Source of the DNA: Schistocerca nitens
Taxonomy: Eukaryota; Arthropoda; Insecta; Orthoptera; Acrididae
Assembly (NCBI RefSeq): GCF_023898315.1
Contig: NC_064617.1
Location: 617,697,000-617,760,999 of the forward strand
Direction of reading: 5' to 3'
DNA length: 64,000 nt
Shown: positions 44,751 through 57,033 of the stretch, one piece after another
Position numbering within the stretch: position 1 is the stretch's first letter
How the letters are laid out: every line of letters begins with the position of its first letter
Position numbers and translations under genes: made by a program
The notes under the pieces: model-generated
What the model was told of the DNA's origin: nothing
The model's input: the letters and a program-made list of their open reading frames with translations, nothing else
Databases searched by the model: none

Positions 44751-45020
44751 CACTGAAGGAAATGAAAATCGCAACATCAAGGAAGAATTGGCGACATAAA
44801 CGAAAAGTTGGTAGGCGCGTTTCTACATCTAAAAGATGAACTCTATTAAAATTTCATTCCCGTCGCATAAGAGAGGCGTTAGTAGCGCCGCTATGAGGAT
44901 GCAGATCATATTTGCTGTAAATACACCCTATGATGATCGTGAGCGTTAGTTACCTTTGAAATTGGACGTGGTGAGTGCATGTCAGACGAGAATGGCTTTA
45001 AGGCGACAAAGACGCTGAAA
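44751..45020 (+). mobile_element. Tc1-like element 5' end fragment
   Basis: It starts at TA (44749-44750) with CACTGAAGGAAATGAAAATC, the best-preserved terminus of the outer Tc1-like family (compare 8671 and ~11500). The leader includes TTAGTAGCGCCGCTATGAGG and TGGACGTGGTGAGTGCATGT, mirrored on the opposite strand near 9860-9990. Similarity stops at about 45020. Confidence 0.7.
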
Positions 45021-45249
45021 CCCAGCACAAGGATCGGGATTAATTTAAAGAAAATACGTGAAAGGGTGTCCCAACTAGATGCGTCATTTATCATTCCCAA
45101 ACAAATGCTGTTACTTAATAATAATTCTATCGTAAGCCTACTAACAGTTACCAAGATTCTTGCCAAATACATACAAATAGTTAAGATTTTCAAAATAAAA
45201 TTGAGCCGTCGTTGGCTCGTGTTATGCTTTGCATTAAACATTGGTTGCT
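45021..45249. other. Unassigned sequence
   Basis: A plus-strand frame runs through it to 45362 (EKIRERVSQLDASFIIPKQ), with no recognised motif. Confidence 0.35.
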
Positions 45250-46475
45250 ACTCTGTGTATAGTATCCCGCAATTAAGCTGTCATCCTCTCTCTCCGCGAG
45301 TCACAGCAGCAGCGTGTACCGATATTCGTGTCCTTGTACTATCTTTGGCCTCGCGCTTCTAGTTTCCGACTGTGCCGTTTGCGGGCAGTTGGTCGGTTGG
45401 CGTGGAGCAGCGAGGAAGTCTCCGTGGCACATGTCTGGCTGGGCCCGCTGGCGGCATCCACGCGCGGTCGGAGTGTGAGGGCTGTTCCCATTGCTATGAG
45501 GTCCTTGGCTCACCGATCATGGACACGAAAGTTAAGTCTTTACTTAATCTACCAGCCAGACCCATCTGTTCACATTGTGTCGTTTGAAATTCATTATGAG
45601 CTGTTGGGACATTCCTGCAAGCAACAACATCTGTTTCAAGTTGCCGAGTTCTAGCCGCCCTCCTGTGGAGTTTAACTTGATTATTTTTGAACTGAAGTGC
45701 ACCAGAGGAATCTTCTGCCCTGTGGCCGTTAACGTTCCGGTTACCTGCCCTGGCCGTTGACGTAAATTCAGGCAGTGTATTTTCCTCGTCGTGTTGTGGC
45801 TGTCCAGCATGGCTTGCAGTTTGACAGCTGATTGTGTAATTCGTTGTGGGCGCCGATACCTTCTGCGTTGTTCCGTTGAACTCCCTGCTTTGCCCTGGTC
45901 GGGTGAAGCGGAAGTTATCCTGTCGCTTGGTCCGCTGACTGTCTCTCGGTTGGGTTGCCGTCGGATTGAGAATTGTTGGACCGACTGCCTGTCTCATCTA
46001 AGCGAGCGTTAGTGTTTGAATTCCAGGCCGACCCTTGGAAACTTCTGAGCACCATTTGATGTGCTGCCTTTACTTATTTGTTCTTGTTGTTTGTTTATGT
46101 ATGGCTTCTAACTGATTTTAAATTACAGTTGTTTTGGCCTTCAGCCTAATTTAGAGAAATGTTTTAAGAAGAGGCCTTCTGCCTTTTAAAAGTCAAATTC
46201 TTGTTTTGAGAATTAAGTCATTGGCCTTCAGCCAGTTTTAAATTAAAGTTGTTTTACCCTTGAGACGTGAGATTGAATGGCGCATTTAGCTGGGAATTAA
46301 GTTCTAAAATTATTGTTTTGCTTGCTCTGTTCTTAATGTTTTCTTTACTCTTGTAATGTTTGTCACATGAATAAAGTAATATGTTCGAGTGCAACTGACA
46401 GCCACTCATTTTGGCCCCTTTCCACATATTAAACTATCTGTCCTCTCCTGCGAGTATAGCAGGGGATCTCAAAAA
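45250..46475 (+). repeat. Unclassified long repeat, LTR-like features
   Basis: The 3' part matches 12330-12540 (GTTCGAGTGCAACTGACAGC, TGGCCCCTTTCCA). AATAAA at about 46370 lies ~50 bases upstream of the shared block, as in an LTR R region. 46100-46260 has near-duplicated phrases (TTGGCCTTCAGCC occurs twice). I could not find a TG/CA boundary, target duplication or retroviral-type coding region, so the class stays open. Confidence 0.5.
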
Positions 46476-46639
46476 TCACAATGCATATGGACATTCGCAT
46501 TATACATAAATTTACAAATGGTACTCGAAAAACATGTCAGATGTTCAGTACAATAGTGACCCGATTACGAACAGTAAATTGATTAAATAAACCTGCGGCG
46601 CACAAGTGGCGCCAGTAGGATCGCGTCCTCCCCTTCACA

Positions 46640-47680
46640 GAAGCCGCCCCACGGCTCTGACGCCATTGTCAACAACCCACTGGGTTTCAACGGGATCGTC
46701 AAATAGGGCAACGAGGAGCTGGGTGTTCCTTCTGCGATGTTGAACAAAAACTTGGCAGGAATGTAGCCACTGTACATGACTGCTGGCAGCGGTTGTCACG
46801 AGAAGGTACACTCGCAACAATACTGAGCTCCGGACGGTCGCGTGGCACCGAGAGGGAAGACCGTTGTATTTGTCTCTGGCGCATTCTAATGCATCTGCAG
46901 CAGTAGTTTGAGCAGTAGGCTCCATCACAGTGACACACAGCATCACAGTGACACACAGAACTGTTACAAATCGGTTCTTCAAGGAGAGTTCCACTGACCC
47001 CAAACCACTACCATTTGCGACTTCAGTGGTATCAAGCGAGAGCTCATTGGAGGCCTTGTGTTGGAAGGAGGCCAGCTGAGGGCCTGCAACCAACTTGTCA
47101 GGGTGCTAGACACACTGGACCCACATCCGGAGTTATCACCTGGGTTGCCACTTCGTTTAACAGCAGGAGTATTCTCGGGTTATTCCAAACACCGTTACCA
47201 AAAATGCGTAGGTCAGTCTGGTGATTCGACCTGTTGTGCTGACATTCATGAACAATATTCCCTGAGTGTTGTCCTCAGGTTAACACTCGCCCACATACCT
47301 CTGTTTAAACACAACATGCTCCACAGAGTGTCAACATGGTGCCTTTGCCTGCTCGATCTCCAGATCTGTCTCCAATAGAGAACATATGGGACACGAACAG
47401 ACGACAGTTCCAGCGTTGTCCACAACCAGCATTAACCGTCCCTGCATTGACTGACCAAGTGCAATATGCATGGAACTCAGTCCCATAAACTGTCATCCGG
47501 CACCTATACAACACAAAGCATGCACGTTTTCATGCTTGCATTCAATATTCTGGCGGTTACGCCGGTCAGTAATGTATCAGCGCTTCACATCTGCAATGGC
47601 TTATGTCCGCTTACATTAACCTATGATCTTACAATGTTAATAACTTGAATATATTACTGGGCAAATATACTCCCGAATTC
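46640..47680 (+). mobile_element. Tc1-like relic, same family as 8671-11500
   Basis: It aligns with the opposite-strand relic at 8757-9860: GTAGCCACTGTACATGACTG (46766), AACTGTTACAAATCGGTT, CGACTTCAGTGGTATCAAG, and near 47350 a frame reading ARSPDLSPIENIWDTNRRQF, which keeps the third catalytic Glu. Frameshifts abound. An 18-bp tandem duplication (CATCACAGTGACACACAG, 46923-46940 and 46941-46958) is unique to this copy. It may belong to one element with the 5' fragment at 44751. Confidence 0.72.
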
Positions 47681-47889
47681 TCATTACTCTACATTAAGTG
47701 TTTGTTGGTGTTGCGGCTTTTCTCCGTCAGCATAATTCAGCTCTTGATTGGTTGAATCCTTACATTTTTATCTGGCCCTATTAAGGAAGAGGGAGCAAAC
47801 TGGAAGGGCAACTAGTCTGAGAAACAGAAGTAAAACTTTATATACCTTCTAGCTCCGAAGATGTTGAAGACATTCAAACAATATTTGAT

Positions 47890-48014
47890 AAGTCCTGGTC
47901 AGAAGTCCGAAGACTGTTTCGGTGCAGCTCTCCACGCTTGTCTATCCTGTGAAAGCGTCTCCATCGCTCCATTACTACTAGAAGCTACATCCATTTCATC
48001 TTGCTTACTGTATT
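47890..48014 (-). mobile_element. Old RTE relic G, 3' end (left of copy C)
   Basis: The minus strand resembles the last ~120 bp of the RTE family (compare GGTGCAGCTCTCCACGCTTG with the antisense of copy C). It continues at 51306 beyond copy C, so it is the left half of a relic split by that insertion. Confidence 0.8.
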
Positions 48015-51000
48015 CGCCCTCCATGAACCATGGACCTTGCCGTTGGTGGGGAGGCTTGCGTGCCTCAGCAATACAGATGGCCGTACCGTAGGTGCAACCA
48101 CAACGGAGGGGTATCTGTTGAGAGGCCAGACAAACATGTGGTTCCTGAAGAGGGGCAGCAGCCTTTTCAGTAGTTGCAGGGGCAACAGTCTGGATGATTG
48201 ACTGATCTGCCCTTGTAACATTAACCAAAACGGCCTTGCTGTGCTGGTACTGCGAACGGCTGAAAGCAAGGGGAAACTACAGCCATAATTTTTCCCGAGG
48301 ACATGCAGCTTTACTGTACGATTAAATGATGATGGCGTCCTCTTGGGTAAAATATTCCGGAGGTAAAATAGTCCCCCATTCGGATCTCCGGGCGGGGACT
48401 ACTCAAGAGGACGTCGTTATCAGGAGAAAGAACACTGGCGTTCTACGGATAGGAGCGTGGAATGTCAGATCCCTTAATCGGGCAGGTAGATTAGAAAATT
48501 TAAAAAGGGAAATGGATAGGTTAAAGTTAGATATAATGGGAGTTAGTGAAGTCCGGTGGCAGGAGGAACAGGACTTTTGGTCAGGTGATTACAGGGTTAT
48601 AAATACAAAATCAAATAGGGGTAATGCAGGAGTAGGTTTAATAATGAATAGGAAAATAGGAGTGCGGGTTAGCTACTACAAACAGCATAGTGAACGCATT
48701 ATTGTGGCCAAGATAGACACAAAGCCCATGCCTACTACAGTAGTACAAGTTTATATGCCAACTAGCTCTGCAGATGATGAAGAAATTGATGAAATGTGTG
48801 ACGAGATAAAAGAAATTATTCAGGTAGTGAAGGGAGACGAAAATTTAATAGTCATGGGTGACTGGAATTCGTCAGTAGGTATAGGGAGAGAAGGAAACAT
48901 AGTAGGTGAATATGGATTGGGGGGAAGAAATGAAAGAGGAAGCCGCCTTTTAGAATTTTGCACAGAGCATAATTTAATCATAGCTAACACTGGGTTCAAG
49001 AACCATAAAAGAAGGTTGTATACCTGGAAGAATCCCGGAGATACTAAAAGCTATCAGATAGATTATATAATGGTAAGACAGAGATTTAGGAACCAGGTTT
49101 TAAATTGTAAGACTTTTCCAGGGGCAGATGTGGATTCTGACCACAATCTATTGGTTATGAACTGCAGATTGAAACTGAAGAAACTGCAAAAAGGTGGGAA
49201 TTTAAGGAGATGGGACCTGGATAAACTGAAAGAACGAGAGGTTGTAGAGAGTTTCAGGGAGAGCATAAGGGAACAATTGACAGGAATTGGGGAAAGAAAT
49301 AGAGTAGAAGAAGAATGGGTAGCTCTGAGGGATGAAGTAGTGAAGGCAGCAGACGATCAAGTAGGTAAAAAGACGAGGGCTAATAGAAATCCTTGGGTAA
49401 CAGAATAAATATTGAATTTAACTGATGAAAGGAGAAGATATAAAAATGCAGTAAATGAAGCAGGCAAAAAGGAATACAAACGTCTCAAAAATGAGATCGA
49501 CAGGAAGTGCAAAATGGCTAAGCAGGATGGCTAGAGGACAAATGTAAGGATGTAGAGGCCTGTTTCACTAGGGGTAAGATAGATACTGCCTACAGGAAAA
49601 TTAAAGAGACCTTTGGAGAGAAGAGAACCACTTGTATGAATATCAAGAGCTCAGATGGCAACCCAGTTCTAAGCAAAGAAGGGAAGGCAGAAAGGTGGAA
49701 GGAGTATATAGAGGGTTTATTCGAGGGCGATGTACTTGAGGACAATATTATGGAAATGGAAGAGGATGTAGATGAAGACGAAATGGGAGATACGATACTG
49801 CGTGAAGAGTTTGACAGAGCACTGAAAGACCTGAGTCGAAACAAGGCCCTGGGAGTTGACAACATTTCATTAGAACTACTGATGGCCTCGGGAGAGCCAG
49901 TCATGACAAAACTCTACCATCTGGTGAGCACGATGTATGAGACAGGCGAAATACCCTCAGACTTCAAGAAGAATATAATAATTCCAATCCCAAAGAAAGC
50001 AGGTGTTGACAGATGTGAAAATTACCGAACTATCCGTTTAATAAGTCACAGCTGCAAAATACTAACGCGAATTCTTTACAGACGAATGGAAAAACTGGTA
50101 GAAGCGGACCTCGGGGAAGATCAGTTTGGATTCCGTAGAAATGTTGGAACACGTGAGGCAATACTAACCTTACGACTTATCTTAGAAGAAAGATTAAGAA
50201 AAGGCAAACCTACGTTTCTAGCATTTGTAGACTTAGAGAAAACTTTTGGCAATGTAAACTGGAATACTCTCTTTCAAATTCTGAAGGTGGCAGGGGTAAA
50301 ATACAGGGAGCGAAAGGCTATTTACAATTTGTACAGAAAGCAGATGGCAGTTATAAGAGTCGAGGGGCATGAAAGGGAAGCAGTGGTTGGGAAAGGAGTG
50401 AGACAGGGTTGTAGCCTCTCCCCGACGTTATTCAATCTGTATATTGAGCAAGCAGTAAAGGAAACAAAAGAAAAATTCGGAGTAGGTATTAAAGTCCATG
50501 GAGAAGAAATAAAAACGTTGAGGTTCGCCGATGACATTGTAATTCTGTCAGAGACAGCAAAGGACTTGGAAGAGCAGTTGAACGGAATGGACAGTGTCTT
50601 GAAGGGAGGATATAAGATGAACATAAACAAAAGCAAAACGAGGATAATGGAATGTAGTCAAATTAAATCGGTTGATGCTGAGGGAATTCGATTAGGAAAT
50701 GAGACACTTAAAGTAGTAAAGGAGTTTTGCTATTTAGGGAGAAAAATAACTGATGATGGTCGAAGTAGAGAGGATATAAAATGTAGACTGGCAATGGCAA
50801 GGAAATCGTTTCTGAAGAAGAGAAATTTGTTAACATCGAGTATAGATTTAAGTGTCAGGAAGTCGTTTCTGAAAGTATTTGTATGGAGTGTAGCCATGTA
50901 TGGAAGTGAAACATGGACGATAACTAGTTTGGACAAGAAGAGGATAGAAGCCTTAGAAATGTGGTGCTACAGAAGAATGCTGAAGATAAGGTGGGTAGAT

Positions 51001-51305
51001 CACGTAACTAATGAGGAGGTATTGAATAGGATTGGGGAGAAGAGAAGTTTGTGGCACAACTTGACTAGGAGAAGGGATCGGTTGGTAGGACATATTTTGA
51101 GGCATCAAGGGATCACAAATTTAGCATTGGAGGGCAGCGTGGAGGGTAAAAATCGTAGAGGGAGACCAAGAGATGAATACACTAAGCAGATTCAGAAGGA
51201 TGTAGGTTGCAGTAGGTACTGGGAGATGAAGAAGCTTGCACAGGATAGAGTAGCATGGAGAGCTGCATCAAACCAGTCTCAGGACTAAAGACCACAACAA
51301 CAACA
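48015..51305 (+). mobile_element. RTE-like LINE, copy C (full length, nearly intact)
   Basis: 3291 bp bounded by exact 9-bp target duplications TACTGTATT (48006-48014, 51306-51314). The 5' leader from CCATGAACCATGGACC to 48325 matches copies A and B. The 3' end is AAGACCACAACAACAACA. It is the youngest-looking copy of the family here. Confidence 0.95.
48326..51288 (+). pseudogene. RTE endonuclease/reverse transcriptase, copy C, two lesions
   Basis: A single ORF of ~985 codons interrupted twice. The first 360 codons (48326-49408) give the APE endonuclease: AWNVRSLN (Asn46), VSEVRW (Glu75), VMGDWNS (178-182), DYIMVRQRF (Asp246) and SDHNLLV (271-277). A stop TAA at 49406-49408 replaces GAA of the sister copies, and one G is missing near 49525 (AAGCAGGATGG against AAGCAGGGATGG). 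The reading then continues open for 550 codons (from 49636): RT with FVDLEKTF (Asp199), GVRQGCSLSP, FADDIVILSE (catalytic Asp299-Asp300), then the C-terminal RRMLKIRWVDHV and RLVGHILRHQ. Copy C is the only copy here with an unaltered FADD. It is presumed inactive because of the two lesions. Confidence 0.92.
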
Positions 51306-52200
51306 TACTGTATTGGAGTCTTGGTCTCCCTCTACAATGTTTACCTCCCAACACTTCCTTCGATTACCAAATTCATAGTTCCTTCTTGCTTCCAAATGTG
51401 TCCTGCCAACTGCAACAATCTTTTATTGAAGTTGTGGCATAAATTTCTTTCTTTCAAAATCCGATTCCATATCTCATTGTTATTTACTCAATCTACCCAC
51501 TTACTATTAAGCATTTTCTGTATCACCACATTTCAAATGCTTCTGTTCTATTTTTGGGCTGAACTTCCCATCTTCCATGTTTCGCTTCCACCCAAGGCCA
51601 CACTCCATGCAGATAGTTTCAGATCCTAACAAAATAATTGTATTATAAGTCAACAAATCCTTCTTTTGCAGAAATAATGCTTTGATATTGCCATTCGGCA
51701 TTTTATATCCTCTCTACTTCGCCCATCCTCAATTATTTGGCTGCACAAATAGCAAAACTCATCTACTACTGTTAATATCTCATTTCCAAATCCAATTACT
51801 GATTTAAATCGACTACCTTCCATTCCTTTTGTCGATATTTACCTTATAAGGCCTTTTTAGGACAGTAACCATTCCGATTAACGACACTCTCGCACTCCCT
51901 TCAAAAAAATGCATTTCATGTCCTTCAACTCTTAGACTCGCAGTCTGGTTTTGTACAAGTTATAAATAACCTTTCCTCCATTTATTGTGTCCGTGCTACC
52001 TTCATAATTTCTTATAATCAACTGCAGATAACATTCTCAAAGTTTTTTCTAAATGCTATAAGCGCAGGTTTGTCTTTCTTTAAACCTCATTATAAGATAT
52101 TCCTAAATCCAGTATTGTCTCATCTGTACCTACATTTCTCCAGAACCCAATCTCAACTTCCCTGATATAGACTTCTACCAATATTTCCATTGTTTTCTAA
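51306..52200 (-). mobile_element. Old RTE relic G, remainder (right of copy C)
   Basis: It continues the minus-strand relic from 48014: antisense of the C-terminal and RT regions in order, for example TCTTGGTCTCCCTCTACAAT, ATTTTATATCCTCTCTACTT and GACTTCTACCAATATTTCCA. It is much more diverged than copies A-C. Confidence 0.82.
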
Positions 52201-52204
52201 ATAC

Positions 52205-52330
52205 ACTGCCTGACAAAAAGTCCGATGCTCGCATAAGACATTGATGAATATGTAAAGGATTAGAGTGGCAATTCTCTGTGACCAGTAGAATGGCCACAAT
52301 ACTGCATTTATGTGAGGAAGTATTGCAGGC
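52205..52330 (+). repeat. Possible Tc1/mariner terminus
   Basis: CACTGCCTGACAAAAAGTC after a TA resembles the end of a Tc1/mariner-type element, but no inverted partner was found nearby. Confidence 0.35.
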
Positions 52331-53784
52331 CATAGGGAATAACAATAGTTCGAAACAGTTTAGACTTCGAACTTGTGGGATAATTCTTCCGAGCGCCTTG
52401 CAGGTGCCGACTTATTGTCAATATGGCCCTGAAAATGCGACATATGAATGAATATTGAATTGTGTTGAGCGAATTAAAGGGAGCTTTGAAACTGGTATAC
52501 TATAGGCGGACTAAACTCTGAGAGTAGACAGCGAGTAATATTTTATCATGATCGAAAAACGGTGGCTCAGTTAGATGAGGTTGCTGTGCAAGTCCAAGCT
52601 GCAGAGCTGGTTGATTCGTGCAGTGGAAGCGGAATGCGCCTATAACGCAGATATCCATGGATCGTAACCATGCCCTGCTACCATTTTTATGTGCCATAGG
52701 GCCCTTAGTATGAAAAAGTGGAATCGATTGATTGAGTTTCACAGCAATATAAATATATTTATATACGACTTTAACAAAGAGCACCTTAGACATACAGATC
52801 CGTTTCATTGAACAACCTGCCAAAACATATGATTTAGTAATTTGGCACAGCAATGAAGTGTTAGTAAAAGCTCAAATTGAATAAAATTTAATTTAATTCA
52901 GGACCATAATAAAATAACAAGCATAAACAGCTAGGCTGAGGTAAACAACTACCAGTTCATACTGAGATTAAAGTTAACTGATTCAAAAGGATACTACAAC
53001 CAACACTGACAATCATTTATTTGTTCAAAATAAAAATAATTACATTTTAAGTGAATTTAGCTCATGATTAAGAATCAAGAGATAAGTAGACAAGTTGGAG
53101 CAACACAACCTCATAAAGATCAGAGTTTGCATAAAACAAGAATCATCAATAAACTAGTAGATTACCGTATGTAGTCGTGGGACTCATTAGAGGGTCAGAG
53201 TATGTTCTGACCAGAAAAGTGCTGACATCAGCATCAGTGTTCCAGTAATTGTCATGTCAACACATTTGGACCACGGCCATGATTTCATCGTTTCCAGCCT
53301 TCTTACATCATCGCACCATGCCTGTGTCACTGCCCTGTAGAAATCATCCTCATCCTGCACCCCCCCCCCCCGCCCATCCCCCACGTCCCCCATGCCCCGG
53401 AACCCTCCGTTACCTAATACTCCCACTCGTCAAGGAATTCATTTGCATGCTGTGTATTTTACCACCGCCACCACTATATTGTAGAAAAGCTATGGGTTGA
53501 AGCCTAAGACTATGACATCACAAGAATAACTTGTACATATTTTACTTTAATATGTATGTAAAGACATAGATATTGTAAACACATAATGCTTGCATGCATG
53601 CAAGTTCGGCCGCTCCCCCCCCCCCCCTCCCCCAATGCGTTATCTAATCCTACAAGTGTAACAGTCAGCACAATGATCGAGTGGACGAAACAGCCTTGTC
53701 AAGAGGGTCTTATAGTAAGTGGCAGGCGATGCAATGACACTGAAACTGGGAGAAGAAGAGGAATGGCTTGCTACTTCCTGGTAA
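52331..53784. other. Unassigned region with C-runs
   Basis: No coding region recognised. Pure C-runs occur at ~53360-53372 and ~53615-53630 within C-rich text. Confidence 0.45.
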
Positions 53785-53786
53785 TA

Positions 53787-54962
53787 CACTTTGATGAGCC
53801 AAAACATTATGATCACCTGTCTTATAGGTTGTTTCTCCGTCTTTCGAACGAAATACGTCACTGATTGCGCGTATCAGAGTCCGACAGTTTGTTGGTAGTT
53901 TTGTGAAAGTATGTGACATTAGATGTCCACGCACAGATCATGTAATTCGCGTAAATAACGGGCCGCAGATTTGCGTACGCGGTGATGGAGTCCGATAGCG
54001 ACTTAGATGGATTCCATTGGATTTACATTAGGCGAATTTGGTCGCCGATACACCAACGTGAGTTCACTATAATGCTCTTCAACCCATTTTAGCGTAGGTC
54101 TGGCTCCGAGACAAGGACAACTATACTGCTGAAAGATGGCTCTGCCGTCCAGAAAGACATCAAGCGTAAAGGGGTGCCGGTCAATCGCATCTGTCAGCAT
54201 GTCTTAGATCACAACCACAGGTGCCCTGCAAGCGCAGCAGAATGCCTCCCATAGCACAATACCGCTCCCATTAGCCTGCGTCCGTGGCGTGTTGCACGTT
54301 TCGATCCACAGTTCACATCGATGACGGCGTTTGTGGAGATGACCAGCGACCTAGTGTAGCTAAAATGCGGTTCACCCAAAGAGCCGACATTTTCCACTGA
54401 TTCATCGTCATATCCCAATGGCCCCGTGCCCACTGCAATCGTAACTGACGATGTTTGGAAAACATTTGAACACATAGCGGTGACCTGCTACGGAGCTCCA
54501 TGTTCAGCAACCTATCGTGAATGAAGTGCTCCAAAACACTTGTGCGTGCACCAGGATTGGTAGAGATGAAAACGGATCACCATATATCCTACTGCAGAGC
54601 AGACAGGCCTCCGAATCTCACGTTCTGTGAAGAGTCGTGGACGTCCAACCATTTAGCGCCTAGTGGTAGTTCCACTGTCCTTCTTTCTGTAGATGCTCAC
54701 GAGAGTAGCATGTGAACATTCGACCAGCTTCACTGTTTTCGAGACACTCATTCACAGGCTCTACGCAATAACAACATGTCCTCTATCAAAGTCGCTTACC
54801 TAAATGGATTTCCCCATTTGCAGCCCCTATCCTAGCTATGGTGATCCCCCATCCGTTCTGCTCCGCTTACATACTTTTACCATCGCGTCTCGTGCCCGCA
54901 ACGCCAACAGGCGCCATCCAACGCCGCGGTGGGCAATGGTCATAATCTTTGGCTTATCAGTG
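53787..54962 (-). mobile_element. Tc1-like relic with recognisable inverted ends
   Basis: Ends CACTTTGATGAGCCAAAACA (53787) and, inverted, CACTGATAAGCCAAAGATTA (to 54962) lie inside TA (53785-53786, 54963-54964). About 1.18 kb. The minus-strand interior keeps VFLDGRAIFQQYSC, where the catalytic QQDN has become QQYS, then NSPNVNPMES. Dead. Confidence 0.8.
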
Positions 54963-54964
54963 TA

Positions 54965-57031
54965 TATGCTTCGCATGTCGAGCCAGTTGATTATGGGAAC
55001 ACTAATCTTATTATTAACACATCCAGAGGGGATTTGTTTTGAGCATGTCTATATATTTTATAACTCCTATTTCAACTTAGATATCGACTGTCACAGGAAA
55101 GATGGCATGGCGTCAAGCGAGTAACCTACCAGAAAAAAACTTGCAATGAGAGTTGATGTTCTTTATGGCAAAAACATTTCAGTGTAAAAATAGCAAGGGA
55201 ATTATTCTTTATGCACTAGGCAGTTGAATGTCATATCTGTGGGCCGCCATCATACAGAAAAGCGGGAAATCCACATAGTAATCACTGTCATACAACACAG
55301 AAATTCCACGCACCCAGCTTGAAGAACCAACTGCTATGACATGCACAGGTCATAATTTGAGCAGGTACATTGCTCACTTTATTGTTGAGCCCTTGGGTGA
55401 TTTATGGATATAGAATGGTAAGGACAATGTCACACCTGACAATGGAGAGAAATACATACCATTCTCCAAGCGGATCACACCAAGAATATCGCTCCGCTTC
55501 CTGGATTCATTATTGTTCATGAATGCACCTCTTCAGAAACTTGCTGAGATAATGTAACGGAAGGTTATGCATATCACCAGAGCTGCATGTCCTGATAATG
55601 CAAAATTTCAGCTTGTGACGAAAAGGGGGTCTTCCCACATGTGTGTGTGGATTCGATAGAGAGACATTGCACTATATAACTGCATTCACCAGCAAACTCA
55701 AAGCCGTTGTCACAAAGGATGCGGAGTATAGGTATGGGGGGGGGGGGCGGCGTTTGGCAGGAGTTCAACATCTCTAATTTAGAAGTATATGATGGAATGA
55801 ACATGAAGACATCTGCACTTTCTAACAGACATTTTGTGAGAAATTCCAGAGTGTGTGTCTGGACATGTACACTTTAAATTCTGCCTTCTATACATGGAGT
55901 CAAGACGTTCCTGGGAGGCGAAAGGTGGGAGGCAAAAGACATGTATCAAACTATTGACGGATTTGATTTGTTGCTTCTTTTTTAAACATGAGACTCGTGG
56001 CAGACTTTGCCAGTTTTTCGACAGTATGTCAAGGTGAATAACCTGTGAATGAACGTGGAATGCAGGTCATCTGACGATTTAAGTTAAATTCTTTACTTGG
56101 ATGTACAAAATCTCTATGGGCATTCCATGCAACAGTTTGCTGTTTAGAAGATTGTGATGGCTGTCCAAAGATGAAATCGTCAGATTGGAAATAAAATATC
56201 CATCGTATGGCTGTTGATGCTGGTGTGCTGCAAACCTGGAATATACAGCTAGTTTGCATAACGTGCACAGTGGCTTATTGCTGTAATCAGAGCGCCTACT
56301 CCTGCAAAATGCTCCCGTCACCAAGCTGATGATAATGTTGGGGAATAGCAGAGATATAGTCTACATTACAGAACTGTCCAGCAATGTCTCAGGTAGGGGA
56401 TCCGACTTATTAGAACACACGTTGCATTTTCTTTGGCCAGCGTCTCTAGTTGAAGGAGTACACTGATATTAATACAGAAAAGAGTGCTCTTGCAAATAAC
56501 GATTTTCAAAAAAGAGTTTTATAAATTAATGAATAATTCAGTTTTTGATAAATAATGTTTGATACTATTGATAAATTAATTTTGTTTACCGTTGGAAAGG
56601 GTTTTACAGGTCAAAAGATTACATCGCCAGGTCATATTTCTAGCAGGCAATAATCTTTAAAGAAGGACTACTCCTTTGCAGATGCTGAGATTTAGCGTTG
56701 TTCACAAAGCCTGTCAGTATTGGTATGTGTATTCTGGACATCCAAAAACTCCACATGCATCAATTCCATTAAAAGTTTGCAAAACTAACTTCACTGATCT
56801 CAATTTATTTTATACAGAAACAGCCAGTTCCATCTGCTATGTGAAAAGGTGTGATCAGAATGAAGTAATCGGGTACAATCTCAATTTGTTCAACACATCT
56901 CTGCATGTGGCCAATAATCCTCACAATGTAACACCACAGAATATGAAGGTTGTCGGTCTGGTGAAAGACGAGGCGAATGGCCCACATAGTGTGTAATCTG
57001 TGGGGCTCAGATCAAAAATGTATGCATGCAA
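54965..57031. other. Unassigned 2.1-kb region
   Basis: A run of about 13 G lies at 55737-55749. A 106-codon plus frame at 56676-56996 has no recognised motif and is overlapped by minus-strand frames. Confidence 0.45.
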
Positions 57032-57033
57032 TA

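Noticed and set aside
44339..44839. Arg/Ala-rich proteins encoded by the CpG island
   Set aside because: Long frames exist in several phases on both strands simply because stop codons are rare in GC-rich DNA.
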